The notes under the pieces are model-generated. The model searched no databases, was not told the origin of the DNA, and was given only the letters and a program-made list of their open reading frames with translations. Shown here piece by piece: positions 49,862-59,273 of a DNA stretch of 64,000 nucleotides; position 1 is the stretch's first letter; the number at the start of each line of letters is the position of its first letter. Both the position numbers and the translations under genes were made by a program. Location: positions 124,001 through 188,000 of the forward strand of contig NZ_JBEXDG010000014.1 of NCBI RefSeq assembly GCF_040605635.1, written 5' to 3'. Origin of the DNA: Dactylosporangium sp040605635. Lineage in GTDB: Bacteria > Actinomycetota > Actinomycetes > Mycobacteriales > Micromonosporaceae.

Positions 49862-50878
49862 TCACTTGACCAGGAGCTCCGCGATCTGGACGGCGTTGAG
49901 GGCCGCGCCCTTGCGCAGGTTGTCGTTGGAGACGAAGAGCGACAGGCCGTGCTCGACGGTCTCGTCGGCGCGGACCCGGCCGACGAAGCTCGGGTCGGCG
50001 CCGGCGGCCTGCAGCGGGGTCGGCACGTCGGTGACGACGACGCCGGGCGCGGTGGCGAGGAGCTCCAACGCCCGCTCGACGGAGATCGCCCGCTCGAACC
50101 TGGCGTTGAGCTGCAGCGAGTGGCCGGTGAACACGGGCACCCGGACACACGTGCCGGAGACCAGCAGAGCGGGGATCTCGAGGATCTTGCGGCTCTCGTT
50201 GCGGAGCTTCTGCTCCTCGTCGGTCTCGAACGAGCCGTCGTCGACGATCGAACCGGCGAGCGGCAGCACGTTGAACGCGATCGGCCGGGCGAACTGCTTC
50301 GGCGCCGGGAACTCGACGGCCGAGCCGTCGAACGCGAGCGCGGCCGCGCCGTCGGCGACCTTGCGGACCTGCTCGTCGAGCTCGGCGACGCCGCTGAGCC
50401 CGGCGCCGGACACCGCCTGGTAGGTGGCGGCGACGAGGGCGACCAGGCCGGCCTCGTCGTGCAGCGGGCGCAGCACCGGCATGGCGGCCATGGTGGTGCA
50501 GTTGGGGTTGGCGATGATGCCCTTCGGGCGGTCCGCGATCGCGTGCGGGTTGACCTCGGCGACGACGAGCGGCACCTCGGGGTCCATCCGCCAGGCGGAG
50601 GAGTTGTCGACGACGACGGCACCGGCGGCGGCCACCTTCGGCGCGAGCTCCTTCGACGTGCCCTTGCCCGCGGAGAACAGCACGATGTCCAGGCCGGAGT
50701 AGTCGGCGGTCGCCGCGTCCTCCACCGTGATCTGCTGGTCCTGCCAGTCGATCGGCCGGCCCGCGGAGCGGGCGGACGCGAACAGGCGCAACTGGGTGAC
50801 GGGGAACTGACGCTCGGCCAGGATGTGGCGCATGACGCTGCCCACCTGACCCGTGGCTCCGACGATGCCGATCCTCAT
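49862..50878 (-). CDS. asd: aspartate-semialdehyde dehydrogenase
   Basis: A 338-residue enzyme reducing aspartyl phosphate for lysine, diaminopimelate, threonine and methionine synthesis. NADP motif GATGQVGSVM, SAGKGTSKE, DNSSAWRMD, the catalytic Cys127 in NPNCTTMA, and the QxxR region with His in TGHSLQLNARFERAIS. The partner aspartokinase gene, usually adjacent in actinobacteria, is absent here. ATG 50878 has TAACCT (50892-50887) eight bases upstream, suggesting a leaderless message. Confidence 0.96.
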   Translation of the reverse strand: MRIGIVGATGQVGSVMRHILAERQFPVTQLRLFASARSAGRPIDWQDQQITVEDAATADYSGLDIVLFSAGKGTSKELAPKVAAAGAVVVDNSSAWRMDPEVPLVVAEVNPHAIADRPKGIIANPNCTTMAAMPVLRPLHDEAGLVALVAATYQAVSGAGLSGVAELDEQVRKVADGAAALAFDGSAVEFPAPKQFARPIAFNVLPLAGSIVDDGSFETDEEQKLRNESRKILEIPALLVSGTCVRVPVFTGHSLQLNARFERAISVERALELLATAPGVVVTDVPTPLQAAGADPSFVGRVRADETVEHGLSLFVSNDNLRKGAALNAVQIAELLVK

Positions 50879-51026
50879 GGGCGTCGAGGTTACCGGGTCA
50901 GCGCGGCACGTTCGATGCGATTTGCCGCACTCCCGACGCCGTCAGCAGGACAAACAGGGGCTTCTTGCGGTCCTGCCACCGAAGGGACGCACGGCTTTCT
51001 GCGAGGCGCGGCAAAAAACCCGGAAA

Positions 51027-51314
51027 TTAGTCCGTGTCGGGAAGGCCGATCGAGAACGCCTCTTCGAGGTCGTGCTGCGAGTAGGCGCGGAACGCGATGT
51101 GCGTGTCGGTGTCGACGACGCCGGGCACCTTGGAGATGCGACCGGCGATGACCTCGGCGATCTCCTCGTACTGCCGGACGCGGACCATCGCGATCAGGTC
51201 GACGTTGCCGGCGACGGAGTAGACCTCGCTGACCCCGGGGAGGTTGGCGATGTTCTCGGCCACCTCGGGGATCGAGTCGGTGGCGCAGTCGATGAGGACG
51301 ATCGCGGTGATCAC
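51027..51314 (-). CDS. stand-alone Lrp/AsnC ligand-binding (RAM) domain protein
   Basis: A 95-residue RAM domain without the DNA-binding part of Lrp regulators. It begins VITAIVLIDCATDSIPEVAE, with the ligand-pocket motif GVSEVYSVAGNVDLIAMVRV. Such stand-alone domains form octamers or dimers that bind amino acids, and targets are unknown. GTG 51314 follows AAGGAG at about eight bases; the longer ATG frame (51335) covers this site. It is downstream of the nucleotidyltransferase on the same strand. Confidence 0.85.
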   Translation of the reverse strand: MITAIVLIDCATDSIPEVAENIANLPGVSEVYSVAGNVDLIAMVRVRQYEEIAEVIAGRISKVPGVVDTDTHIAFRAYSQHDLEEAFSIGLPDTD

Positions 51315-51350
51315 CTGCGGTGCTCCTTCCAGCATGTGGACATCGTCATG

Positions 51351-52178
51351 CTAATCGGCGGCGACGGTGAGCTCCCGCCCGACCCGGACCGCGTCGCGCA
51401 GCGTCTCGCCCTCCCGCACCTCGGCGCCCGGCCACACCACCGCCCGGCTGACCCGCCCCGCGACGACGGCACCGCGCCCGACGACCGCCTGCTCGACGAC
51501 CCCGGTCACGACGGCGTCCTCGGCGATGAGGTTCCGCTGGTGTACGGCATGCAGATTGGCCTTCAGGTAGTCCCGCGGCGTGCCGGTGTCGAGGTAGGTG
51601 CCGCGATACTCGACCACGTCGAGGCGCCCTTCCCGCTCCGCGGGCCGCCACGTGGTCCGCACGAGGTCGGAGGGGACGGCCTCCAGGCCTTTGACGAGGT
51701 CCCACGGCAGCAGGGAGAACCCGGCGAACCGATGCCCGCCGAACTCCTTCGGCGGCCCCGGCACGCCGAGCATCCGCACGGTGGTGCCGTCCCAGTCCTC
51801 CAGCAGCTCGGCGATATCGGAACCGTCCGGCTCCTGCGACGGTGCCAGGTACGCGTCCGCGTTGCCGACGAGGACGCCGCGGCCGGCGATCCAGTCCTTC
51901 AGCAGGGCGACGCCGCCGGCGGTGCCGAACGGGTCGCCCGGCTCGACGGACAGGTGCGCGCGGTCGCCCACGTGCGCGACGACCTGCCCGGCGAGGTAGC
52001 ACGCGTTGACCGCCAGGTCGGCCGGGCCGGCGATCCCGAGCGCCGCGACCCTGGCCATGGCCCTGTCGAGGAGCGCCACGTTGCCGACCGGGCACAGCGC
52101 CTTCGGCAGGTGCTCCGTCAGCGGCCGCAGCCGCCGCCCCTCACCGGCGGCGAGGATCACCGCGCAGATCGCCGTCAT
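51351..52178 (-). CDS. sugar-phosphate nucleotidyltransferase
   Basis: A 275-residue NTP-transferase. The nucleotide loop is ILAAGEGRRLRPLTEHLPKALCPVG, the metal Asp is in GVLVGNADAYLA, and GTAGGVALLKDW marks the sugar-binding part. The C-terminal region (AEDAVVTGVVEQAVVGRGAV) is a short left-handed beta-helix. It resembles mannose- or glucose-1-phosphate nucleotidyltransferases; GDP-mannose would suit the nearby mannosyltransferase PimB, but this is inference. The start overlaps the Nudix stop (52178-52175, ATGA). Confidence 0.85.
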   Translation of the reverse strand: MTAICAVILAAGEGRRLRPLTEHLPKALCPVGNVALLDRAMARVAALGIAGPADLAVNACYLAGQVVAHVGDRAHLSVEPGDPFGTAGGVALLKDWIAGRGVLVGNADAYLAPSQEPDGSDIAELLEDWDGTTVRMLGVPGPPKEFGGHRFAGFSLLPWDLVKGLEAVPSDLVRTTWRPAEREGRLDVVEYRGTYLDTGTPRDYLKANLHAVHQRNLIAEDAVVTGVVEQAVVGRGAVVAGRVSRAVVWPGAEVREGETLRDAVRVGRELTVAAD

Positions 52179-52690
52179 TTCGTCAGTACCTCAGGGTAGT
52201 CCTTGTACGGGCCGATCCCGTAGTGCGCGAGCAGCTGCGACGTCGACACGGTCAGCGGCGGCAGCGTGTCGAGCCGGTGCCAGGCGGCCTCGATGACCTC
52301 GGCGGCGTCGATGGTGAACTCGTCGGACGGCTCCACCTCGGTCTCGAACACCATGTCGACCCACTGCCCGCGGGTGTGCACGACGGCGTTCGGGTTCGCC
52401 GGGCGGAACCGCTCCAGCGGCAGCTCGATCCCGGTCTCCTCGGCGAGCTCACGCGCCGCGGTCTGCACGGGCCGCTCGCCGCGGTCCATCAGGCCCGCCG
52501 GCAGCGACCAGCCCGCACCGGGCGGCTGCCGCAGCAGCAGGATCCTGCTCGCCCCGGGGTCGCGCACGAGAATGACGGCGCCGATGGTGTACGTCGGCTG
52601 GAAGGTGCGCACGATGCGTCGCTTCCAGCGGGCCGGGAGACGGTAGAACGTCCGGTACGCCACCATGCGCAGTTGTTGTTTTACCGCCAT
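52175..52690 (-). CDS. Nudix hydrolase
   Basis: A 171-residue Nudix protein. The Nudix box is complete: GLMDRGERPVQTAARELAEETGI (G-x5-E-x7-RELxEE). A basic N terminus (LPARWKRRIVRTFQPTYTIG) precedes it. It cleaves a nucleoside diphosphate linked to some group X; the specificity is unknown. ATG 52690 has TAGCCT (52703-52698) seven bases ahead and no ribosome site. It is translationally coupled to the nucleotidyltransferase, so it might remove a toxic or mis-made sugar nucleotide. Confidence 0.92.
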   Translation of the reverse strand: MAVKQQLRMVAYRTFYRLPARWKRRIVRTFQPTYTIGAVILVRDPGASRILLLRQPPGAGWSLPAGLMDRGERPVQTAARELAEETGIELPLERFRPANPNAVVHTRGQWVDMVFETEVEPSDEFTIDAAEVIEAAWHRLDTLPPLTVSTSQLLAHYGIGPYKDYPEVLTK

Positions 52691-52708
52691 CCCGGAAAGG
52701 CTAGCCGC

Positions 52709-55700
52709 CTATCTGGGGGAGTGGTCGACCAGGGCGATCAACTCCTCGACCACCTCGTCCGCCGTCCGGCTGTGATCGGCGACCGCGACGAGCAGCGTTT
52801 CGAGGTCCGGGTACCCGAGCCGGGTCGCGAGCCGCACGAGCGGCAGGTCGCTGGCCAGGCCGCGGCCCTGCCTGCGCAGCGCGAGCCCGACCGCGAGCCG
52901 CCCGAGGCGCACCTTGTTGGCGACCGTGATCGCGGGCGCCTCGTGCGCCTCGAACCACCGGCTGATGTGCAGCCTGGCGTGCGGCGTCTTCACGAAGTCC
53001 AGCCACTCCGACGACGGCCCCCGCGCCGGGGCGTCGGCGTCGAAGTCGTCGCGCTGCCCGGTCCGCGTGATGATCTCGACCGTGTCACCGTCGGCGAGCG
53101 GCGACGACACCGCGATCAGCCGCCCGTTGACCTTCGCGCCGATACATCGGTTGCCGACGTCCGCGCCGAGGATGTACGCGAGGTCGACCGGCGTCGCGTC
53201 CTGCGGCAGCAGCACGGGCCGGCCGCCGCCCTCCGCGAGCACCAGGATCTGGTCCTCGGCGAGGTCGCACCGCAGCGAGGCGATGAACTGCGACGGGTCC
53301 GACGCCGAGGCTTCCCAGTCCAGCAGCCGACGCAGCCAGTTGAGCTGCTCCGCCTTCGACGCCGGGCCGAACCTGGCGGCCGCGTGCGGATACCGGAAGT
53401 TGGCGACGATGCCGTACTCGGCGGCCTGGTGCATCTCCTCGGTGCGGATCAGCACCTCGAGGGACCGGCCCTCCGGCCCGAGCACCGTCGTGTGCAGCGA
53501 CTTGTAGTTGTTGCCCTTGGGTGTGGCGATGAAGTCCTTGAACCGGCCCGGCACCGGCCGCCACTTGCCGTGCACCGCGCCGAGCGCGGCGTAGCAGTCG
53601 GTCTCCGGCCCGTCGACGATGATGACGACCCGCGGCATGTCGTGCGGGTCCTCGTAGTTGCCGTCGACCGTGTCCTTCCAGATCGAGTACAGGTGCCGCG
53701 GCCGCGGCGAGACCTGCGCGTCGATGCCGAACTTCTTCAGGTCCGAGTTGACCGCCGCGATGACCCGCTCGAGGTAGCCGTCCCAGCCGGTGCGCTGCCG
53801 TACGTACTCGTCGATCAGCGCGTACCCGCCGGGGCTGACCGCCCGCAGCACCCAGTCCTCGAGCTCCCGCTTCAGCGCCTGGATGCCGAGCCGCTCGCAC
53901 AGCGGGATCAGCACCTCCCGCGTCGCCGTCGCGATCCGTACCTGCGACTTGATCGACCGGGCGTCGAGGGTCCGCATGTTGTGCAGCCGGTCGGCGAGCT
54001 TGATCACGAGCACCCGGACGTCCCGCCCGGCGGCGACGATCATCTTGCGGATCGTCTCGGCCTCGGCGTCGGCGCCGTAGAACATCTTGTCGAACTTCGT
54101 CACCCCGTCGACGAGCAGCGCCACCTCCCCGCCGAAGTCCCGCTCCAGGGCGCCGAGCGTGTAGTCCGTGTCCTCGACCGTGTCGTGCAGCAGCGACGCC
54201 ACCAGCGTCGTCGTGTCCATGCCCAGGTCGGCGAGGATCTCCGTCACTTCGAGCGGGTGCGAGATGAACGCCTCGCCGCTCTTGCGCATCTGCCCGCGGT
54301 GCATCTGCTCGGCCGTCGAGTACGCCCGCCGCAGCAACGCCACGTCGCCCGTCGGATGGATCGTCCTGTGCGACCGCAGCACGTTGCCCATCGGGTCCTC
54401 GGTCGACTGCCACGGCAGCATCGCCCGCAGCCGTGACCCGATGATCGCCGAGTACGTCGAGGTCGGATCCCCGGGCACCGCCCCACCGACCAGCGCCGAG
54501 TACGACGACGGCACCGGCGGCACCGGCGTGTCCTCGGTGGGCGGCGCCGTCAACCTGGCCCGCGGCGCCGCGAACCGGTCATCGACCCCGGCCGCCCGCT
54601 TGGCCTTCCCCGCGTCGGTGTTCGCGGCCGCGCCGGCCGCGCCGTCCAGGTCGCCCGCCGCCGCGCCGCCGGCACGCTGCTCCGCGCTCTTGGCCTGTCC
54701 TTCGCCGGTGGTCGTGCCCGTGGCTTTCGCCGGGTCGTCGTCGGCGGTCGTGCCGGTGCTCTGCTCCGCGCTCTTGGCCCGCTCTTCGCCGGTGGTCGTG
54801 CCCGTGGCCTTCGCCGAGGCTCCGTCGGCGGTCGTGTCCGCGAGCCTGCCGGTGGCCGTGCCTGCCGGCCTGTCCGCGGTGCCCCTGTCGGTGCCGGCCT
54901 CGCCGGACCGCTCGTTCCTGGGCCGCTCACCCGCGGGCCGTGCCGCCGTCGGCCGCTCATTGGCGGGCCAGTCCCTGCGGCCATCACCCTGATCCTGCGG
55001 CGTCCGCTGCCCCTGCGGCACCCGCTGCCCTTGCGCCGCCCACAACGCGGCCGTCTCCTGCTCGTCCCGCGACACCCGCCGTGCCCCAGGCTGCCCGGGT
55101 ACCCCTTCCCCCAGGGAACCCGCCGCACCCCCGAACTCGTCCGGCCCGCTGTCCGCACCGGCGGACACCGACCGGCACTCGTCCTCCACCGGAACCCGCT
55201 GCCCAGGCGCCGCGTCGCTCAAGGTGTCGTCCCGCGCCACCGAGCGCCCCTCCGCCGCCTGCTCCCCGACGGTCCCCACCTGCGAACGCCCCCCGGCGCC
55301 ACCCTGGGACTCCGCGCCCCGGCCGGCGCCTGCCTGCCGGTCCGCACCCCGAGCGCCGCCGCCGGGCGGACCGCTGCCCCGCGGGTCCGTGCCCTGCGCG
55401 GCGTCCGGCTCGTGGAGGTCCGAGGCCCGGGCGTCCCTGCCCTGTGGACCTCCACCTTGCGAGCCCTTGTCCTCCGGCTCCCTGCCCTGGCGGCCCTTGT
55501 CCCGCTGATCCCTCTCCTGCGGGGCGACGCCGTCACGTTCCGAGCCGCGACCGCCGGACCCGTCCCGCGGTGCCCCGTCCTGCGGAGCTCTGCCGTGCGG
55601 GGTCTCGCCATGCGGGGTCTCGCCGTTCGAGGGCTCGCCGTGCGGGGTCTCGCCATGGGGGGTCTCGCCGTTCGAGGGCTCGCCGTGCGACACCGAGTCG

Positions 55701-56314
55701 TGGTGGCCCGAGTCGCGAGCGCCCGAGTCGTGACCGCTCGGATCGCGACCGCTCGGATCGCGACTGCCGGACTCGCGAGCACCCGAGTCGTGACTGCCGG
55801 ACTCGTGACCGCCTGGGTCGTGACCGGCCGGGTCGTGGCTGCCTGAGTCGTAGCGGTCCGCGGGGTGGCGGTCAGGGTCGGAGTGGTCGGTGGGGGACCT
55901 GTCCGCGTACGCCCGGTCGCGCGGGCGGTCCTGCTGCACCCTGTCCCGCGAGTTGCGGTCCGCAGGCCGCTCTGCCTGGTGCGCGGGGTGGCGCCGCCGG
56001 GCCGGGGATGCGGGCACGTTGATCGCGGCGGTCGGCAGTCCCCGCGGCCCGAGGAGGACCTCGCCCACCGCGTCCCGCAGCTGGTGCGCGTCGGTGGCGC
56101 CGGGAGCCTGAGGCGTCGCCCCGCCGACCGTGAACCCCGTCGGCAGCGTGTGCCCAAAACCCGCCGGTTCGGTGGACTTGCCCCCGGGCGTCAGTGGGTC
56201 CAACATGAACTCGCTGTGCGCGGACGCGGACCCGGAGTCGGCACCACCGGCGCCGGTGACCGTGGAGGGGCCAGCATCCAGGGGCGCGCCGGACTGATGC
56301 AGACCGGGCTCCAT
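52709..56314 (-). CDS. RelA/SpoT homologue with giant repetitive N-terminal head
   Basis: A 1201-residue (p)ppGpp enzyme homologue. Residues 1 to about 640 are disordered and of low complexity (Gly/Asp/Arg/Thr/Glu), including SNGETPHGETPHGE repeats and GHDSG/RDSG units. Then come the HD hydrolase domain (HPLEVTEILADLGM, LLHDTVEDTDYTLG) and the synthetase domain (YSIWKDT, DCYAALGAVHGKW, PGRFKDFIATPKGNNYKSLHT, LEVLIRTEEMHQAAEYG), and a TGS domain (about 1030-1085). The C-terminal helical part is short, with no ACT domain. The synthetase EVQIRT Gln is Leu, so both activities need testing. It may be the RshA-like second RSH; the main Rel is not in this window. ATG 56314 follows GAGGAGG. Confidence 0.85.
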   Translation of the reverse strand: MEPGLHQSGAPLDAGPSTVTGAGGADSGSASAHSEFMLDPLTPGGKSTEPAGFGHTLPTGFTVGGATPQAPGATDAHQLRDAVGEVLLGPRGLPTAAINVPASPARRRHPAHQAERPADRNSRDRVQQDRPRDRAYADRSPTDHSDPDRHPADRYDSGSHDPAGHDPGGHESGSHDSGARESGSRDPSGRDPSGHDSGARDSGHHDSVSHGEPSNGETPHGETPHGEPSNGETPHGETPHGRAPQDGAPRDGSGGRGSERDGVAPQERDQRDKGRQGREPEDKGSQGGGPQGRDARASDLHEPDAAQGTDPRGSGPPGGGARGADRQAGAGRGAESQGGAGGRSQVGTVGEQAAEGRSVARDDTLSDAAPGQRVPVEDECRSVSAGADSGPDEFGGAAGSLGEGVPGQPGARRVSRDEQETAALWAAQGQRVPQGQRTPQDQGDGRRDWPANERPTAARPAGERPRNERSGEAGTDRGTADRPAGTATGRLADTTADGASAKATGTTTGEERAKSAEQSTGTTADDDPAKATGTTTGEGQAKSAEQRAGGAAAGDLDGAAGAAANTDAGKAKRAAGVDDRFAAPRARLTAPPTEDTPVPPVPSSYSALVGGAVPGDPTSTYSAIIGSRLRAMLPWQSTEDPMGNVLRSHRTIHPTGDVALLRRAYSTAEQMHRGQMRKSGEAFISHPLEVTEILADLGMDTTTLVASLLHDTVEDTDYTLGALERDFGGEVALLVDGVTKFDKMFYGADAEAETIRKMIVAAGRDVRVLVIKLADRLHNMRTLDARSIKSQVRIATATREVLIPLCERLGIQALKRELEDWVLRAVSPGGYALIDEYVRQRTGWDGYLERVIAAVNSDLKKFGIDAQVSPRPRHLYSIWKDTVDGNYEDPHDMPRVVIIVDGPETDCYAALGAVHGKWRPVPGRFKDFIATPKGNNYKSLHTTVLGPEGRSLEVLIRTEEMHQAAEYGIVANFRYPHAAARFGPASKAEQLNWLRRLLDWEASASDPSQFIASLRCDLAEDQILVLAEGGGRPVLLPQDATPVDLAYILGADVGNRCIGAKVNGRLIAVSSPLADGDTVEIITRTGQRDDFDADAPARGPSSEWLDFVKTPHARLHISRWFEAHEAPAITVANKVRLGRLAVGLALRRQGRGLASDLPLVRLATRLGYPDLETLLVAVADHSRTADEVVEELIALVDHSPR
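55560..55700 (-). repeat. in-frame repeat in the RelA/SpoT gene head
   Basis: Units of 18 and 36 bases encode ETPHG and EPSNG blocks (plus-strand core GCGGGGTCTCGCC). All lie in frame, so they extend the disordered head without breaking the gene. Confidence 0.8.
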
Positions 56315-56426
56315 GCGGCACCTCCTCACCGACGGGCCGGGCGGGCCTGGGTTTGGGTAGGTTCCAGCCTAGTTTCCCTCGTGGCATCCGATCGGTCATT
56401 TGAGTATGTGCGATCGTCCGATGTGC

Positions 56427-58160
56427 TTAGCCTTCCAGGTCGATCCGGACCGAAGCGGCGGCCTCCGCGCGGGTGAGGAACGGACGCCATCTGCCGGCGC
56501 CGGTCGCCGGGGATGACCAGCCCATATCGGCCTTGACCAGCCGAGTCTCCTGTCGCTCGAGCCAGGCGAGGATGCGCTCGGTCTCCTCGGGCGTCGCGCG
56601 TGGCGTCGGCCCGTGGCCCGGCTGGACGGTCTCAGCTGTGGCGAGAACCACATCCAGAGTCGGCTGTGGATGCACCCTGGGGGGTGACACGCCCGCCCCG
56701 GCGAGCCGGCCGTGCCGGACCACCGCGAGCTCCCAGCCGCCCTTCGCGGACGGCCGGGCGGCGATCAGCTCGGGCAGGCTGGTCAGGGAGGCGAGCCGCT
56801 GCATGCGGATCGCGGCGCGCAGGAACGTGATCAGCCGGGTGCGGATCGTGGCCGCGTCCTCGAAGCGCTGCGCGGCGGACAGCGCCTCGATGCGGGCCAT
56901 GAGGCCGCGGACGACGGGGCCGGGGTCGCCGGTCGTCGCGGTGCGGAACGGCTCGGCGGCCGCCGTCTCGTAGTCGCCGGGGGAGATGCGGTGCTCGCAC
57001 GGCGCCGGGCAGCGGCCGAGCTCGGCGAGCGCGCACGCGGGGGTCTTGGTGCGCAGGGACAGCTTGTGGGTGCACTGGCGGATCGGCAGCGCGTCATAGA
57101 TGCCGGCGGCGGCGAGCTCGGCGCCGCGCCGGGAGCTGAACGGGCCCAGATAGGCGGCGCCGTCGGGCTGCACCTCGCGCACCACGGACAGCCGCGGATA
57201 GGTCTCGCCGGTGAGCTTGAGCCATATGACGCGCTCCGGGAACTTGGACCGGCGGTTGTACGGAGGCTTGTGCACGGCGATCAGCCGCAGCTCCCTGACC
57301 TCGGCCTCCAGGGAGTGCGCGCAGAGGATCGCCTCGACCCGCTGCGCCGCGTTGATCATCTCGTCGATGCGGGCACGCTTCTCGGCGGCCGTGAAATAGC
57401 TGCGGACGCGGGTGGCGATCGACGAGCTGGTGCCGATGTACAGCGGGCGGTCCTTGTGGCCGCGGAACACATAGACGCCCGGTGCGTCGGGCAGGCCCTC
57501 GGCGAGGTGGCGTTTGCGCCGCTGGGACGGGCTGACCGCCTTGACGAACTCGATCGTGTCGCCGATGGTGTGCACCTTGTGGCTGCCCAGCCGGGCGATC
57601 AGCCCGTGCAGGACGTCGACGGTGGCGCGGGCGTCGTCCAGGGCCCGGTGGATCGGCTGGGTGCTCGCGTGGAAGTGCCGGGCGAGCGTGGACAGCTTGT
57701 TGTTGGGCACCTCGTCGGCGACCAGGGCCCGCCGGGCGATCGCGGCGGTGTCCAGCACGATCGGCTTGGGCCACGCATAGCCGTGCTTGGCGCAGGCGGC
57801 CTTGAGGAAGCCGGTGTCATAGGGCGCGTTGTGCGCGACCAGCACGGCACCCGCGGCGAACTCGAGGAACGCCGGCAGCACCGTGTCGAGCTTCGGCGCC
57901 TCGACGAGCATCGCCTCGGTGATGCCGGTCAGCACGGTGATGAACGCCGGCAGCTGCTCCTCGGGATTGACCAGCGTGCCGAACTCGCCCAGGATCTCGC
58001 CGCCGCGGACCTTGACCGCGCCGATCTCGGTGATGCCGCCGCCGTCGGGCGCGCCGCCGGTCGTCTCCAGGTCGACGACCACGAACGTCGAGCTGAACAG
58101 CGTCGCCGCACGTGGGTCGTCGAACAGGGCATCGAGCGTTTCCTGGTGGTAGTCGGCCAC
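56427..58160 (-). CDS. DEDDh exonuclease fused to UvrC-like GIY-YIG nuclease
   Basis: A 577-residue fusion. Residues 20-190 are a DnaQ-type 3'-5' exonuclease with Asp30/Glu32 in VVDLETTGG, AHNAPYDTGFLKAA and HRALDDARATVDVL. About 220-310 is a GIY-YIG nuclease domain (APGVYVFRGHKDRPLYIGTSSSIATRVRSYF) like the N terminus of UvrC. The C-terminal part has a Cys-containing segment and a UVR-like helical stretch (RIEALSAAQRFEDAATIRTR). It lacks the UvrC C-terminal endonuclease half. The family is actinobacterial (Rv2191-like), presumably in DNA repair or proofreading. GTG 58160 has TAGTGT six bases ahead and so is leaderless. Confidence 0.92.
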   Translation of the reverse strand: MADYHQETLDALFDDPRAATLFSSTFVVVDLETTGGAPDGGGITEIGAVKVRGGEILGEFGTLVNPEEQLPAFITVLTGITEAMLVEAPKLDTVLPAFLEFAAGAVLVAHNAPYDTGFLKAACAKHGYAWPKPIVLDTAAIARRALVADEVPNNKLSTLARHFHASTQPIHRALDDARATVDVLHGLIARLGSHKVHTIGDTIEFVKAVSPSQRRKRHLAEGLPDAPGVYVFRGHKDRPLYIGTSSSIATRVRSYFTAAEKRARIDEMINAAQRVEAILCAHSLEAEVRELRLIAVHKPPYNRRSKFPERVIWLKLTGETYPRLSVVREVQPDGAAYLGPFSSRRGAELAAAGIYDALPIRQCTHKLSLRTKTPACALAELGRCPAPCEHRISPGDYETAAAEPFRTATTGDPGPVVRGLMARIEALSAAQRFEDAATIRTRLITFLRAAIRMQRLASLTSLPELIAARPSAKGGWELAVVRHGRLAGAGVSPPRVHPQPTLDVVLATAETVQPGHGPTPRATPEETERILAWLERQETRLVKADMGWSSPATGAGRWRPFLTRAEAAASVRIDLEG

Positions 58161-58198
58161 GGGCGCACACTACGACCAGGGTGTGACAAAAAATCGCC

Positions 58199-59146
58199 TC
58201 AGTGCGGTGGGAAGCGCAGTTCGAACCGGACGTCCGGCGAGCCGACGGCCGCGTTCGTCCTGACCACGGTCGCTTCGTGGTCCCGCAGGATCTCCGCCAC
58301 GGCCCGCGGGACCAGCTCGTCCGCCTCGCGCGTGCCGTCGAGGTCGGCCTGCCACTCCGGGGCGATCGAGCCGCCCGCATGGCTGATCTGCACCGTGGGT
58401 GCCGGTGCGCTGATCACCCGCACCGCGACCCGGCCGCCCGCCGGAGCGACCTTCAGGGCCGAGAAGACCACGTAGTCGAGAGCCCGCGACAGTCTGCCTG
58501 GATCCGCCTGTACCGACGCCGAATCGGTCACACCGAGGGTGATGGCGATGTTCCGGGCATCCGCGATCGGCCGCAGCTCGCGGATCCGTGCCTCGGTGAG
58601 ATAGGTGAGATCCACGGACCGCTGCTCGGGTCTGCCCTCCAGGACGGACGCGACGACCAGGCGGCGCAGCTCGAGCAGCTCCGTCACCTGCTTGGCGAGC
58701 GCGCGCAGGGCGCGCATCTGGTCGAGGTTGAGCCGGTGCGGCGAGTGGTCGACCACGCATAGCGTGCCGAGTGCGGCACCCTCGCTGGTCACCAGGGGTG
58801 CCCCGGCGTAGAAGCGGATGCCGTCCTCGCCCGTGACGAACGGGTTGTCGGCGAAGCGCGCGTCCTCGGTGGCGTCCGGCACCACCATCAGGTCGCGGCC
58901 CATGATCGCGTGGGCGCAGAACGCCACCTCACGGGGTGTCTCGCTCATCCCGTCGAGGCCGGTCTTGGCCTTGAACCACTGCCGCTGGGCGTCGACCAGG
59001 GTGACCAGGGAGATCGGTGCGCCGCAGACCTCCGACGCGATCCGGACGATGTCGTCGAAGTCCGTCTCCGGTGGTGTGTCCAGGACCGCCAGGCCCTGCA
59101 GCGTCGATATCCGCTCCGCTTCGTTCTCAGGCACCGGCGGCCGCAT
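58199..59146 (-). CDS. GAF-domain sensor with degenerate kinase-like C terminus
   Basis: A 315-residue cytoplasmic protein. Residues 15-165 form a GAF domain (ETDFDDIVRIASEVCGAPISLVTLVD, GIRFYAGAPLVTSEGAALGTLCVVD). The C-terminal 130 residues resemble a histidine-kinase ATPase fold (DPGRLSRALDYVVFSALKVAPAGGRVAVRV) but without a clear N-box Asn, G boxes or a phospho-accepting His. It may thus sense a ligand without kinase activity. AGGAGG precedes ATG 59146. No response regulator is nearby. Confidence 0.82.
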   Translation of the reverse strand: MRPPVPENEAERISTLQGLAVLDTPPETDFDDIVRIASEVCGAPISLVTLVDAQRQWFKAKTGLDGMSETPREVAFCAHAIMGRDLMVVPDATEDARFADNPFVTGEDGIRFYAGAPLVTSEGAALGTLCVVDHSPHRLNLDQMRALRALAKQVTELLELRRLVVASVLEGRPEQRSVDLTYLTEARIRELRPIADARNIAITLGVTDSASVQADPGRLSRALDYVVFSALKVAPAGGRVAVRVISAPAPTVQISHAGGSIAPEWQADLDGTREADELVPRAVAEILRDHEATVVRTNAAVGSPDVRFELRFPPH

Positions 59147-59273
59147 GTGTACCTCCTCGCTGCATACCCAATCGGGTGAAATAATGATATGTCAGCTTTT
59201 AGCCTTTCGAGGGAAGCCCGCAGTCCTGGAGACCATCCGGGGCGAATCTGGTCGACAATGCGACACTGGACTG

